Source: Fodinibius sp. Rm-B-1B1-1 (GTDB lineage Bacteria > Bacteroidota > Rhodothermia > Balneolales > Balneolaceae). Taken from it: a stretch of 64,000 nucleotides of DNA. The notes beneath the pieces were generated by a model. The model was not told the origin of the DNA and did not search any database. It saw only the letters and a list, made by a program, of their open reading frames with translations. The DNA is taken from positions 1,054,001 through 1,118,000 of the forward strand of contig NZ_JBCFYD010000001.1 of the NCBI RefSeq assembly GCF_038594945.1, in the 5' to 3' direction. Of the stretch, positions 43,164 through 51,818 are shown one piece after another (within the stretch, counting starts at the first letter, position 1; each line of letters begins with the position of its first letter). The position numbers were made by a program, and so were the translations under genes.

Positions 43164-44452
43164 TGTTGAAAAAGTTACTTTCTATAGCGGCACTACTGAT
43201 TTTTGTTGCATCCACAGCTTTTGCGCAATCCGAAGATGGTAAAGCTTCAAGCGGATCCATTTATTCTAAGATTGGTATTGGCTATCCTGTTGATTTAGGA
43301 AATACGGCTGCCCAATCGATGGGATTGATGGGGGTATCGTTTAGTGAAACCTTTGTTGGAACGATGGCTAATCCTGCCCATTGGGGAGGTACTGTCTATG
43401 GTCTCGGGGCAGGGAGTATTGGTTTGGATTCGTATAGTGCCAGTACTAATACGGCAACGGCAGAGAATACAAATTTTTCAGTTGGACAGTTTCAGCTACA
43501 GCTTCCAATTATCCGGGGTGAATTGGGATTGTCTGGTTCTTTTTCGCCTGTTACTGAAGCCAAATATCGTACATTTGAGGAACAGACCAGTATAAATTCA
43601 CAAGGTGAACCGCTTGGTTATAATATTGAAAATAGAGGAACAGGAGGATTAAATCGGGGTGAGCTGGGGCTTGGATGGCAAATTAATTCAAATATATCTG
43701 TTGGCTACGCGGCTTCGTTATATTTCTTGTCAATGGATGATTCTTATGTGGCACGATTTCCACAATCGCCATACAGAGATGCAAATTTTGCGATTGAAAC
43801 CAGTGGATATGGATTTGGCCACCGATTAGGCACATTTATCCGGTTACCTGATTTTTTGCAGGATGATGACCAGCTGGGAGTAGGGCTGAGTGTGAACTTT
43901 CCGCTGGAGTTAAATTCTGAAAGGAAGCAGACTGGTAAAATTGATAATGGAGCTGTAAATCTGACTAAAAATTTGCAAAATGGCGATGGGCCTATTAAAC
44001 TACCAACGAAGGTTGGTGGTGGTGTAAGCTATAGTCCCAGCAACCTGCTTATGGTAGGTGTTGAAGGGTTATATGAAGGTTGGTCAGCTTACGAAAATGA
44101 TTTCAAGCCATCTGAAAACCAGATGTTTACTGATCGATACAAAGTTGGCATGGGAGTACAGTATTTACCATATGCATCGGGGTCAACAAAGTTTTTGTCA
44201 CAGTTTAAATATCGAGCGGGGGCTTCATACGATACCGGTCATTTAGATATTGATGGCCAGCAAATTAATACATTGAAATTTGCATTGGGGCTTGGAATTC
44301 GATCGCCAAGATCAAATTCTTCCATTGATTTAAGTTTGGAATATGGAATTCGGGGAACACAAAGCTCTAATTTGGCTAAAGAAAATATATGGGGCGTGCG
44401 TATGACCTTGAATTTAGCAGAAATCATGTTTTTCCGCCCAAAACTTCAATAA
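43163..44452 (+). CDS. Outer-membrane beta-barrel protein, FadL/OmpP1-like
   Basis: 429 residues, GTG start at 43163 (TTG follows). Signal peptide to AFAQ (about residue 22). Alternating amphipathic strands rich in Gly, Ser, Tyr and Phe run to the end, which closes with an aromatic residue region (MFFRPKLQ). The N-terminal part (GYPVDLGNTAAQSMGLMGVS, MANPAHWG) fits the hatch region of FadL/TodX-type or PorV-like barrels. The cargo is unknown. Coupled to the preceding lipoprotein, suggesting the two form an outer-membrane complex. Confidence 0.75.
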   Translation: MLKKLLSIAALLIFVASTAFAQSEDGKASSGSIYSKIGIGYPVDLGNTAAQSMGLMGVSFSETFVGTMANPAHWGGTVYGLGAGSIGLDSYSASTNTATAENTNFSVGQFQLQLPIIRGELGLSGSFSPVTEAKYRTFEEQTSINSQGEPLGYNIENRGTGGLNRGELGLGWQINSNISVGYAASLYFLSMDDSYVARFPQSPYRDANFAIETSGYGFGHRLGTFIRLPDFLQDDDQLGVGLSVNFPLELNSERKQTGKIDNGAVNLTKNLQNGDGPIKLPTKVGGGVSYSPSNLLMVGVEGLYEGWSAYENDFKPSENQMFTDRYKVGMGVQYLPYASGSTKFLSQFKYRAGASYDTGHLDIDGQQINTLKFALGLGIRSPRSNSSIDLSLEYGIRGTQSSNLAKENIWGVRMTLNLAEIMFFRPKLQ

Positions 44453-44512
44453 TAAAATAAATTGCTTTAGAAACAGTTTTAATTCTGAACCATACAGTAA
44501 ATTGAAAGCATT

Positions 44513-45850
44513 ATGAGAAAACTAATACTATCAGCTGCTCTTTTGGTATTAAGCAGCAGCCTGTCGTTCGCACAGAGTGAACAAGCATCTGTGGAACCAC
44601 CAAGTGGTATGAGTGAGATACAGGCATACTCGATTTTTTACGAAAATTATAAGAACGATTCCTATGAGGAGTCTATTAAGTTTGGGCGTTGGATGTGGCA
44701 AGGCATGCCCGAAACTATCGAAGGCTATTCACGATTTGACTTAAAACGGAATTTGGGTCGATTAGTAACGGCTTATAACGAGGTTGCCCAGAAGAAAGAA
44801 GATCCCTCATTAAAAGAAGCATATGTAGATACGGCGCTTCAAATTTTTGACAAGGCTTTCAACAAGTATTCTGATGATACTGATGCGAAGTTTGATTGGT
44901 ATATCAAGCGTGGGCGGTTATTCCAAACCCATTCTGATATGATAGATAACGCTTCGCTTAAAGCAGCGGAAGATTATCATGCAGCATTTAAGTTAAAGCC
45001 AGAAGAGTTGACGAAGACTGCAAATGGTTATTATGTGCAACGAATCCTTAATGAGTTTTCTTCAGCCGGAAAAAAAGATGAGGCTCTTGCCGTTATTGAA
45101 GAGTCCGAGCCTTATGCTTCTCAAAAATTACTTAACTCATTTAGTGATATAAGAAATAACTTATTTGAATCTCCTGAAGAACGTATTGCCTTTTTAAAGG
45201 GTGAGCTTGAGAAGAATCCTGAAGATGAGGAAATATTGAGCCAGTTGCGTGATATTTATCAGGATCAAGAGATGGCATCGGAAGCCCGTAAAGTGAGTGA
45301 GAAACTTTACGAGTTGAATCCTAATTTTGATAACGTAATGGCTGTAGCAAAAGCTGCCAGAAGTAATGCTAATTACGATATGGCCATTAAGTATTATAAG
45401 GAAGCTATTGATAAAGCATCTACTGATAAGGAGCGTGCAGAAATTGCTCTTAATATTTCTGATGCGTATCTAAATAAAGATGAATTGCAAAGTGCACGTC
45501 AATTTGCACGTGAAGCACTTGACTATAACAGTGGTTGGGGGGATCCTTATATACAAATTGCTGATATTTATGCAAGAACGGTGAGTGTATGTACGGGAGA
45601 TCGAAAGTTGACTCCAGAAGATAAGGCAGTATATTGGTTAGTGTTGGATTATTTAGATAAGGCAAAACAGACAGATCCTAATACTGCTAATGAAGTAGAG
45701 CGTAAATACGAATCTTACGAACCAGTAACACCAAGTAAATCAGAGCAATTTTTCTGGAAGCCACCATTAGAAGAAGGGGAATCTTTTGATATTGACTCTT
45801 CACTGATGGATTGCTACGCATGGATCAACGAAACAACAACGGTCCGATAA
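44513..45850 (+). CDS. Exported tetratricopeptide repeat protein
   Basis: 445 residues. Signal peptide ending SFAQ (about 21). The mature part is almost all helical: an N-terminal region with SIFYENYKNDSYEESIKFGRWM, then several TPR units between 170 and 380 (for example YDMAIKYYKEAIDKA and LQSARQFAREALDY). A Cys pair (VCTGD near 362 and MDCYAW near 434) could form a disulfide. This kind of periplasmic TPR protein is common in Bacteroidota, with no assigned role. It ends a four-gene run that starts with the GlgA-like gene; a terminator follows. Confidence 0.82.
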   Translation: MRKLILSAALLVLSSSLSFAQSEQASVEPPSGMSEIQAYSIFYENYKNDSYEESIKFGRWMWQGMPETIEGYSRFDLKRNLGRLVTAYNEVAQKKEDPSLKEAYVDTALQIFDKAFNKYSDDTDAKFDWYIKRGRLFQTHSDMIDNASLKAAEDYHAAFKLKPEELTKTANGYYVQRILNEFSSAGKKDEALAVIEESEPYASQKLLNSFSDIRNNLFESPEERIAFLKGELEKNPEDEEILSQLRDIYQDQEMASEARKVSEKLYELNPNFDNVMAVAKAARSNANYDMAIKYYKEAIDKASTDKERAEIALNISDAYLNKDELQSARQFAREALDYNSGWGDPYIQIADIYARTVSVCTGDRKLTPEDKAVYWLVLDYLDKAKQTDPNTANEVERKYESYEPVTPSKSEQFFWKPPLEEGESFDIDSSLMDCYAWINETTTVR

Positions 45851-45895
45851 GTTTTTAAAATCGGTAAAGATTCTTATCTTTATCTCTTCATTTGG

Positions 45896-45926
45896 GCAGT
45901 ACAGCGTTTATGCTGTACTGCTTTTT
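45896..45926 (+). terminator. Rho-independent terminator after the TPR gene
   Basis: Perfect 10-bp stem GCAGTACAGC (45896-45905) with GCTGTACTGC (45912-45921), then five T. Confidence 0.92.
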
Positions 45927-46026
45927 CCACCTCTCAATTCTTAAATCACAACAACACTCCTGCCTTCTGTGTTATTAGTTAACCTTATATAACAAGTGCA
46001 GGTGTTAAGACAAATTATTGGATGTA

Positions 46027-47220
46027 ATGGGACGTTCACGAAATAATAATCGCGGTCGCAAGAAAAATAAAAATGTATTTATACCTCGATTTAATGAAAG
46101 AGGTAATGTGCAGGTGGCCGGTCGGTACGAAGGCGTAGTTGAAATTAACGCCAAGAATTATGGTTTTGCTCGTAAAAAAGACCATGAATTTAGTTATGAG
46201 CCTCAAGACCCTTTCTTAAAACCTGATGAGGTTAAAAGGCATAATTTACGTCCTGGTTTGGAAATTGAAGGGGAATACGAGGAAGATGATCGGGGACATC
46301 GCCACATTCATTCTATAGAAAAGATAAACGGGCGCGATCCGATGGAATGGCAAAGGGCTACTCGGTTTGAGCTTCAGACTCCAATTATGCCCAACGAACA
46401 TATAAAGTTGGGGGTTGATCCGGATAATATTGAAATGCGCGTCTTAGATTTAATAGCCCCCATTGGTAAAGGGCAACGAGCATTACTTGTTGCGCCCCCT
46501 CGAACGGGAAAAACAGTTTTGTTGAAAAAGATTGCAGAATCATTAACCGAGAACCATCCAGATATAAGTACCGGAGTCTTGTTGGTAGATGAGCGTCCGG
46601 AAGAGGTCACTGACTTCCTGCGTTCTACTGACGCAGAGGTATTTGCATCATCTAACGATAAGGAGACGGAAAGTCATGTTAGAATAACAGAATTGGCCTT
46701 AGGCTATGTAAAACGTAAGGCCGAAATGGGAGATGATGCGGTGCTGCTCATTGATTCGTTAACTCGCCTTGGACGTGCCTATAATAATGTACAGGAAAGT
46801 AGTGGTCGTACCCTTTCTGGCGGACTCGATATACGAGCCCTTGAAATTCCCAAGAAGATTTTTGGCTCGGCCCGAAAAATTGAAGGAGGAGGTTCGCTGA
46901 CAATTATTGCTACTTGCCTTATCGAAACGAACTCTCGTATGGATGACCTCATTTTTGAAGAGTTTAAAGGAACTGGAAATATGGAGGTTGTACTTGACCG
47001 GGAATTGTCAAACGACCGTATTTATCCGGCCATTAATATCAGTGCTTCGGGAACTCGTAACGAAGACAAATTTATTGGGGATTCGATGGAGGAGCGAAAT
47101 ATGGTTCGGCGCTATCTGCTCAAGAAATCTCCTAAAGAATCAATGCAGAGCCTTTTGAAGGTACTGCGAAATACCGATAGCAATGAGGAACTGCTCAATC
47201 AAATTGCAGCGATGGTATAA
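46027..47220 (+). CDS. rho: Transcription termination factor Rho
   Basis: 397 residues from ATG 46027; an in-frame TTG three codons earlier is a less likely start. After a short basic N-terminus (SRNNNRGRKKNKN) comes the RNA-binding cold-shock-like domain, then the motor: Walker A PPRTGKT (about 157-163), LLIDSLTRLGRA (Walker B), the R-loop RKIEGGGSLTI and GTGNMEV. It lacks the usual N-terminal helical Rho_N domain and the long acidic/basic insertion of many Bacteroidota Rho proteins; this is a minimal form. The hexamer unwinds RNA-DNA hybrids to end transcription, which fits several hairpins here without T-runs. Confidence 0.95.
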   Translation: MGRSRNNNRGRKKNKNVFIPRFNERGNVQVAGRYEGVVEINAKNYGFARKKDHEFSYEPQDPFLKPDEVKRHNLRPGLEIEGEYEEDDRGHRHIHSIEKINGRDPMEWQRATRFELQTPIMPNEHIKLGVDPDNIEMRVLDLIAPIGKGQRALLVAPPRTGKTVLLKKIAESLTENHPDISTGVLLVDERPEEVTDFLRSTDAEVFASSNDKETESHVRITELALGYVKRKAEMGDDAVLLIDSLTRLGRAYNNVQESSGRTLSGGLDIRALEIPKKIFGSARKIEGGGSLTIIATCLIETNSRMDDLIFEEFKGTGNMEVVLDRELSNDRIYPAINISASGTRNEDKFIGDSMEERNMVRRYLLKKSPKESMQSLLKVLRNTDSNEELLNQIAAMV

Positions 47221-47243
47221 TGTTGATGATAGGATATCAGCAG

Positions 47244-47573
47244 TTAATATACGGGGAGACTGCTATCAATTTCACGGGCCCATTCATTAATGCCACCCTT
47301 TAAATTCTTAACATTAGTGAATCCTTCTTGGGAAAGAAATTTACAGGCCTTGGCACTTCTTGAACCACTACGACAAAGACAGATAATTTCCTTTTCTTTT
47401 TGATCTGCGAGCTCATTAACACGCTCTGATAGCTCATCCACAGGGATTAGCCGTGAATTTTCAATATCAATTTTAGATTGATATTGTTCAAAAGGTTCTC
47501 TTACATCTAAAAGAATAAAATTCGTATTGCTGTCAATTTTTTCTTTGAGAGATTGTACAGAAATTTCTTCCAT
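47244..47573 (-). CDS. Single-domain rhodanese-like protein
   Basis: 109 residues, no signal peptide. LLDVREPFEQ and the active loop with Cys67 in CLCRSGSRS (six-residue loop typical of sulfurtransferases), then NLKGGINEWA. It probably carries a persulfide on Cys67 in sulfur transfer. GlpE/PspE-like size. Convergent with rho, 23 bp apart, with no clear terminator between. Confidence 0.93.
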   Translation of the reverse strand: MEEISVQSLKEKIDSNTNFILLDVREPFEQYQSKIDIENSRLIPVDELSERVNELADQKEKEIICLCRSGSRSAKACKFLSQEGFTNVKNLKGGINEWAREIDSSLPVY

Positions 47574-48374
47574 GATTAGTTCAAAATGATTTTATGATCC
47601 TCGCAGGATATATAATATGAAGCGAGACTATATTTGTATTAACTGTGATTGGATTTTATAAATGAGAAACGAAAAATAAATCTATTTATGGTCATTTCCC
47701 ATCAAGTTATACAGATTTTATAACTAAAGGAGTTATATGTTTGTGCCTAAAGGTAGGATTCGAGAATGTTGGTGGCAAATAAAGGCGAAGGGTTTGAGTA
47801 GATAATTTACAAGCCCTCGCTAATAAAGTATGCCATTTCCGCACAGGGACCTGTTTATATCTTTTTCTCAAAAAAGTTTGAACTAAAAAACAACCTCCTT
47901 ATTAAAAAGTATAGGCACTTCTCTTCTTAATGGTTTAACTAAAACCATCCATAAATAATTGCCATGGAACCGGTTCCAGAATCGGTATGTGGCTTGCTAA
48001 AAGAGGTTTCCATCAGTTCTTTTAATAGTCTAAATTGGTGTTACTTTGTGTTCGATATTTCGTGCCTCTTTGCCCTACAGGTAACCTCTTGCAGCAATTA
48101 AAGTATCTGATGAGTATGTCTATTACTTGCGTTTAAAAATGTAACCGTTGGTTATACCCTGTTTTCTGATTTATCCAAAAGGCTAATATTAAACTTGGGG
48201 AATTACGTAAATTCTGAGAATATTTTTCAAACTTAATAAGATGAGAAAATCTATCGGTCAGAGACGGATTATATCTCCCAATCTATATGGCCATAAAAGA
48301 ATGGAAAATTCATAAAACTGTCGAAAAGCAATTAGAATGTTTTACTTCTAAAGTAATAATCTCAATAACCTATA
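47574..48374. other. 800-bp gene-poor intergenic region
   Basis: No open frame here has convincing protein texture. It is AT-rich and contains a perfect 14-bp palindrome at 47965-47978 (listed separately), AAGGAG followed by a 22-codon frame at 47737-47805 and a 24-codon frame starting 48241. It separates a rhodanese gene (leftward) from namZ (rightward), so both promoters lie here. Length and lack of genes suggest either lost genes or a regulatory or small RNA region. Confidence 0.5.
47965..47978. promoter_or_regulatory. LacI-family-type palindromic operator candidate
   Basis: TGGAACCGGTTCCA is a perfect 14-bp palindrome with central CCGG, fitting the AACCGGTT/AACGTT-type cores bound by LacI-family regulators of carbohydrate genes. 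It is about 400 bp upstream of namZ. No LacI-family gene is in the window. Confidence 0.45.
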
Positions 48375-49646
48375 ATGATTTCTATGTTCTCAAAAATCAA
48401 TATGCTTATAAGTTTTGTTATGGCAGTTGCCATAATGGGCTGCCAAAGTACTGAAAAGCAAAGTGATCCCCACGTAATGACCGGGGCCGCTAACCTCACT
48501 GAACAAAACTATGAGCAATTGCAGGGCAAAAAAGTTGGATTGGTTACGAATCACAGTGCCGTAGTTGATGGCACACTGTTGATTGATCTGTTGCACGAGG
48601 CCGAGGGGGTGGAGCTGACAGCTCTCTTTAGTCCCGAGCATGGAATTCGCGGTGATGCGGATGCTGGAGAATATGTTGGGGATACCATAGATGAAAAAAC
48701 AGGTATTCCTATTTACAGTCTGTATGGTGAGACAAGAAAACCCACTGAAGAAATGCTCCAAGATGTAGATATATTGGTTTTTGATATGCAAGATGTGGGA
48801 GCGCGTTTTTACACCTATATTTCTACAATGGGATATACCATGCAGGCAGCAGCAGAAAATGATATTGCCTATCTGGTTTTGGATCGTCCTAACCCATTGG
48901 GCGGAAACATGGTGGAGGGTTTTATTCCAGAGCTCGAGTCTGATTCATTTGTAGGGCTATACCCCATCCCGGTTACGCATGGTATGACGACGGGCGAACT
49001 GGCCAAGATGATTAAGGGGGAGGGTTATTTGGATAACCTCGATAATTTAGATTTAGAAGTGGTAAAAAATCAGGGATGGCAGCGAGATATGCTCTGGCCC
49101 GATATGAATTTGGAGTGGATTCCTCCAAGTCCAAATATTCCTAATTTTGAGACGGCGTTGATATATCCTGGGGCATGCCTGTTTGAGGCAACGCATATAA
49201 GCGAAGGACGAGGTACTAAAAGTCCGTTTATTCTTATCGGTACACCTTGGGCTGATGGCCAAACATTGGCAGAGGAACTAAATAAAAAAAGTCTGCCCGG
49301 CCTGGAATTTGAGTCATCCTCTTTTATCCCTGAAAGCATCGAGGGGATGTCAACGAATCCTAAATTAGAAGGAGAAGAGTTAGAAGGTATCAAGTATAAA
49401 GTAACCGACAAGGAAAAGGTAGAACCCGTGGCGGCAGGAGTTCATGTGCTGCTGACTTTTTATAATGCAGCCCCCGATTCGGTAAAAAAAGATTTCTTTA
49501 GAGCTAAACGACTAAATACGTTGGCCGGTTCCGAAAATTTCCATGATATGGTGGTTCGGGGAAAATCGGCTGAAGTAATTATTGAACAGTGGAAAGACGA
49601 AATCCAATCCTTTAAAGAGAAAAGAAAACCGTATTTACTGTACTAA
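48375..49646 (+). CDS. namZ: DUF1343 lipoprotein, exo-beta-N-acetylmuramidase NamZ-like
   Basis: 423 residues. Lipobox IMGC with Cys23. The DUF1343 (GH171) core begins GKKVGLVTNHSAVVDG, with FSPEHGIRG carrying the conserved Glu88, then VFDMQDVGARFYTY, DRPNPLGG, HGMTTGELA and WIPPSPNIP, and SEGRGTKSPF. NamZ releases terminal MurNAc from peptidoglycan fragments. Lipid anchoring places it at the envelope. No murQ, anmK or MurNAc transporter is adjacent. Confidence 0.92.
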   Translation: MISMFSKINMLISFVMAVAIMGCQSTEKQSDPHVMTGAANLTEQNYEQLQGKKVGLVTNHSAVVDGTLLIDLLHEAEGVELTALFSPEHGIRGDADAGEYVGDTIDEKTGIPIYSLYGETRKPTEEMLQDVDILVFDMQDVGARFYTYISTMGYTMQAAAENDIAYLVLDRPNPLGGNMVEGFIPELESDSFVGLYPIPVTHGMTTGELAKMIKGEGYLDNLDNLDLEVVKNQGWQRDMLWPDMNLEWIPPSPNIPNFETALIYPGACLFEATHISEGRGTKSPFILIGTPWADGQTLAEELNKKSLPGLEFESSSFIPESIEGMSTNPKLEGEELEGIKYKVTDKEKVEPVAAGVHVLLTFYNAAPDSVKKDFFRAKRLNTLAGSENFHDMVVRGKSAEVIIEQWKDEIQSFKEKRKPYLLY

Positions 49647-49670
49647 ACAGTGGGTAGGGTCAAAGTAAAG

Positions 49671-49702
49671 AACAAGAAGAGGCGTAGCTTACTCTTCTTG
49701 TT
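49671..49702. terminator. Hairpin at the convergent namZ/lptB ends
   Basis: AACAAGAAGAG (49671-49681) pairs perfectly with CTCTTCTTGTT (49692-49702). The right arm overlaps the last codons of lptB (Glu-Glu-stop). No T-run is evident. Confidence 0.4.
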
Positions 49703-50456
49703 GTCCACCATAGCGATCAAGTTTGAATTGGTTGCCAAGGTAAAGCCGACGGGCTTCTTCATCTTCAGCCAGCTGATCGGCCGAGCCTTCTTTAAGGATA
49801 TTCCCTTCAAACATCAGGTACGCGCGGTCAGTAATGGCCAGGGTCTCATGGACATTATGATCAGTGATGAAGATACCGATGTTTCGGTATTTGAGGTCGG
49901 CAACTATTTCCTGTATATCTTCAACCGCAATAGGGTCAACGCCGGCAAAGGGCTCATCTAAGAGGATGAATTTGGGATCGGTAACCAAGGCCCGGGCAAT
50001 TTCGGTGCGTCGTCGCTCTCCGCCCGACAGACTGTATCCTTTGCTATCAACAACACGTTCGAGCCCGAATTCTTCAATAAGTTGATCAACACGTTGTTTG
50101 ATTTTTTTATCGGTGAAGTCAAAGAATTGAAGAATTGATTCCAGGTTTTCGCGAACAGTAAGGTTACGAAAAACACTTGCTTCCTGCGAAAGGTATCCTA
50201 CTCCCAACCGGGCTCGTTTGTACATTGGCATGCCGGTCAAATTTTTATCATCCAGAAAAATTTGTCCTTTGTTGGGTGTAACCAGCCCGACAAACATATA
50301 GAAAGTCGTGGTTTTACCGGCGCCGTTGGGACCAAGAAGGCCTACAATTTCTCCCTGGGTAACATCTATAGAGACATCCGAAACCACCGTACGTTTTTTA
50401 TAGCTTTTAGTAAGACCTCGACTATAAAGCGTTTTGTTTGATGATTGGTCCGGCAT
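49689..50456 (-). CDS. lptB: LPS export ABC transporter ATP-binding protein
   Basis: 255 residues. Walker [13 protein letters not shown]-loop [13 protein letters not shown], signature [15 protein letters not shown], Walker [16 protein letters not shown] and switch His in [14 protein letters not shown] and GVDPIAV are characteristic of LptB. It powers extraction of lipopolysaccharide from the inner membrane by LptFG. This supports a Gram-negative envelope. Last gene of the miaA-purS-clpS-purQ-lptB run (15-bp gap after purQ). Confidence 0.95.
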   Translation of the reverse strand: MPDQSSNKTLYSRGLTKSYKKRTVVSDVSIDVTQGEIVGLLGPNGAGKTTTFYMFVGLVTPNKGQIFLDDKNLTGMPMYKRARLGVGYLSQEASVFRNLTVRENLESILQFFDFTDKKIKQRVDQLIEEFGLERVVDSKGYSLSGGERRRTEIARALVTDPKFILLDEPFAGVDPIAVEDIQEIVADLKYRNIGIFITDHNVHETLAITDRAYLMFEGNILKEGSADQLAEDEEARRLYLGNQFKLDRYGGQQEE

Positions 50457-50471
50457 AATCAGCAGGCTGAT

Positions 50472-51173
50472 TTAAGCTACAGCAAGTTCATTAAGAACGG
50501 ATTTAAAAATATGCTTTCCGTCATCTGAACCAATAATTTTTTCTACGGCGCGCTCGGGATGTGGCATCATTCCCAATACGTTTCGTTGTGTATTGCAGAT
50601 GCCGGCAATATTGTCTACCGATCCATTGAAATTGGCTTCTTCGGTTGCATTGCCATCTGCGTCGCAATAGCGAAAAACAACCTGGTCGTTATCATTGAGC
50701 TCTTTTAATTGATCTTGGTCTGTAAAGTAGTTCCCTTCACCATGTGCTACCGGAATTTGTAAAACGGTATTCTTTTTGATGTTACGGGTGAAGAGCGTAT
50801 TCGAAGTTTCGCAGCGCAGATGGGTTTGTTTGCATACAAATCGGAGGTCTTTGTTATGCAACATGGCCCCGGGCAGCAGGCCGGCCTCCAGCAGAATCTG
50901 AAATCCATTACAGATTCCTAAAACGGGATTGCCTTTTTGAGCAAAGTCGATGACTGATTGCATGATAGGTGAAAAGCGAGCTATGGCCCCCGATCGGAGG
51001 TAGTCTCCGTAGGAGAATCCGCCGGGAACTAACAAAAAGTCAATATCCGACAGATCAGTATCTTTATGCCATAAAAATTTCGTTTTCGCATTCATGATAT
51101 GCGCCAGCGCGTGATACGCGTCGTGGTCGCAGTTTGAGCCGGGAAATACAATTACGCCAAATGTAGCAGACAC
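50472..51173 (-). CDS. purQ: Phosphoribosylformylglycinamidine synthase, glutaminase subunit
   Basis: 233 residues. Class I glutamine amidotransferase with [19 protein letters not shown], nucleophile Cys in [10 protein letters not shown], and the His/Glu pair in GMMPHPERA. It supplies ammonia to PurL in the fourth step of purine synthesis and works with PurS, encoded two genes upstream. The large purL gene is not in this window. The start is 3 bp after the clpS stop, indicating tight cotranscription. Confidence 0.96.
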   Translation of the reverse strand: MSATFGVIVFPGSNCDHDAYHALAHIMNAKTKFLWHKDTDLSDIDFLLVPGGFSYGDYLRSGAIARFSPIMQSVIDFAQKGNPVLGICNGFQILLEAGLLPGAMLHNKDLRFVCKQTHLRCETSNTLFTRNIKKNTVLQIPVAHGEGNYFTDQDQLKELNDNDQVVFRYCDADGNATEEANFNGSVDNIAGICNTQRNVLGMMPHPERAVEKIIGSDDGKHIFKSVLNELAVA

Positions 51174-51176
51174 GAT

Positions 51177-51518
51177 TTATCCTTTTATTTCGGTGACAAG
51201 TTGAATTTCTTTAAGTACGCCGTTGACTTCGAAGCAGTCCTCAAAAGGACCTTCATAGACTTCAGCTTTACCTTCGTTGTGAACTTTATACGTCAGTTCT
51301 TCTGCATGATCTTGTGAGCAGCCCAAGGCCTTTATAAGCTGTCCAATCACCTCATCAAAGGTGTGGATGTCATCATCATACAGAATAACTCTCCACGGAG
51401 TTTTTTCGTCTTCATCTTCCTGCTCTTTCTCGAGTACATCAACGTCAATGTCGGGCGACTGTTCTTGTTGTTGGCCACCCGAGTCAGATCCTAATAAGCT
51501 AAACTGCAGATCGATCAT
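51177..51518 (-). CDS. clpS: ClpS-like adaptor protein
   Basis: 113 residues. An acidic, Gln/Glu/Asp-rich N-terminal extension (15-40) precedes the ClpS core WRVILYDDDIHTFDEVIGQL (about 42-61), then AEELTYKVHNEGKAEVYEG. ClpS binds N-degron substrates and delivers them to ClpA or ClpC. The core DDD-x-HTF replaces the usual NDD-x-TPM, a variant common in this phylum. It lies between purS and purQ (12-bp and 3-bp gaps), which is an unexpected location. Confidence 0.88.
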   Translation of the reverse strand: MIDLQFSLLGSDSGGQQQEQSPDIDVDVLEKEQEDEDEKTPWRVILYDDDIHTFDEVIGQLIKALGCSQDHAEELTYKVHNEGKAEVYEGPFEDCFEVNGVLKEIQLVTEIKG

Positions 51519-51530
51519 AGCTATAGCTAA

Positions 51531-51779
51531 TTAGTTTTCGTGAATCTCAATGTCAAAGTCTTCCATAACTTCGTTAGCCAATAACTTAGTACAGGCCTCT
51601 TCGGCAATAGCCTGTGCCTCACTTTCGTCAGAGGCATCAATATCGAGCTCAATGCGCTTACCTATGCGCACTTGATTAACCTCATTGAGACCGAGGTTCT
51701 TGAGCGCATTGTGCGCCGCTTTTCCCTGGGGATCTAAAATTGACTTGCGAAGTGTTACGTTTACAGTAGCCTTATACAT
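51531..51779 (-). CDS. purS: Phosphoribosylformylglycinamidine synthase subunit
   Basis: 82 residues, standard PurS length. MYKATVNVTLRKSILDPQGKA and GLNEVNQVRIGKRIELDID are the conserved strands and helix of the family; the C-terminus (MEDFDIEIHEN) closes the sheet. It bridges PurL and PurQ. 39 bp after miaA. Confidence 0.95.
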   Translation of the reverse strand: MYKATVNVTLRKSILDPQGKAAHNALKNLGLNEVNQVRIGKRIELDIDASDESEAQAIAEEACTKLLANEVMEDFDIEIHEN

Positions 51780-51818
51780 CGTTATGAAAAAATTGTGCGG
51801 TTGTAAATGAAGCTAAAG

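Noticed and set aside
47737-47805. 22-codon ORF after AAGGAG in the long gap
   Set aside because: Spacing to ATG is only 4 bases and the sequence (MFVPKGRIRECWWQIKAKGL) has no hydrophobic or other recognisable feature; kept only as a remark.
48241-48374. Possible short leader frame before namZ
   Set aside because: Frames starting at 48241 and about 48288 are AT-rich with no start signals, and one runs into namZ in another frame; consistent with chance.
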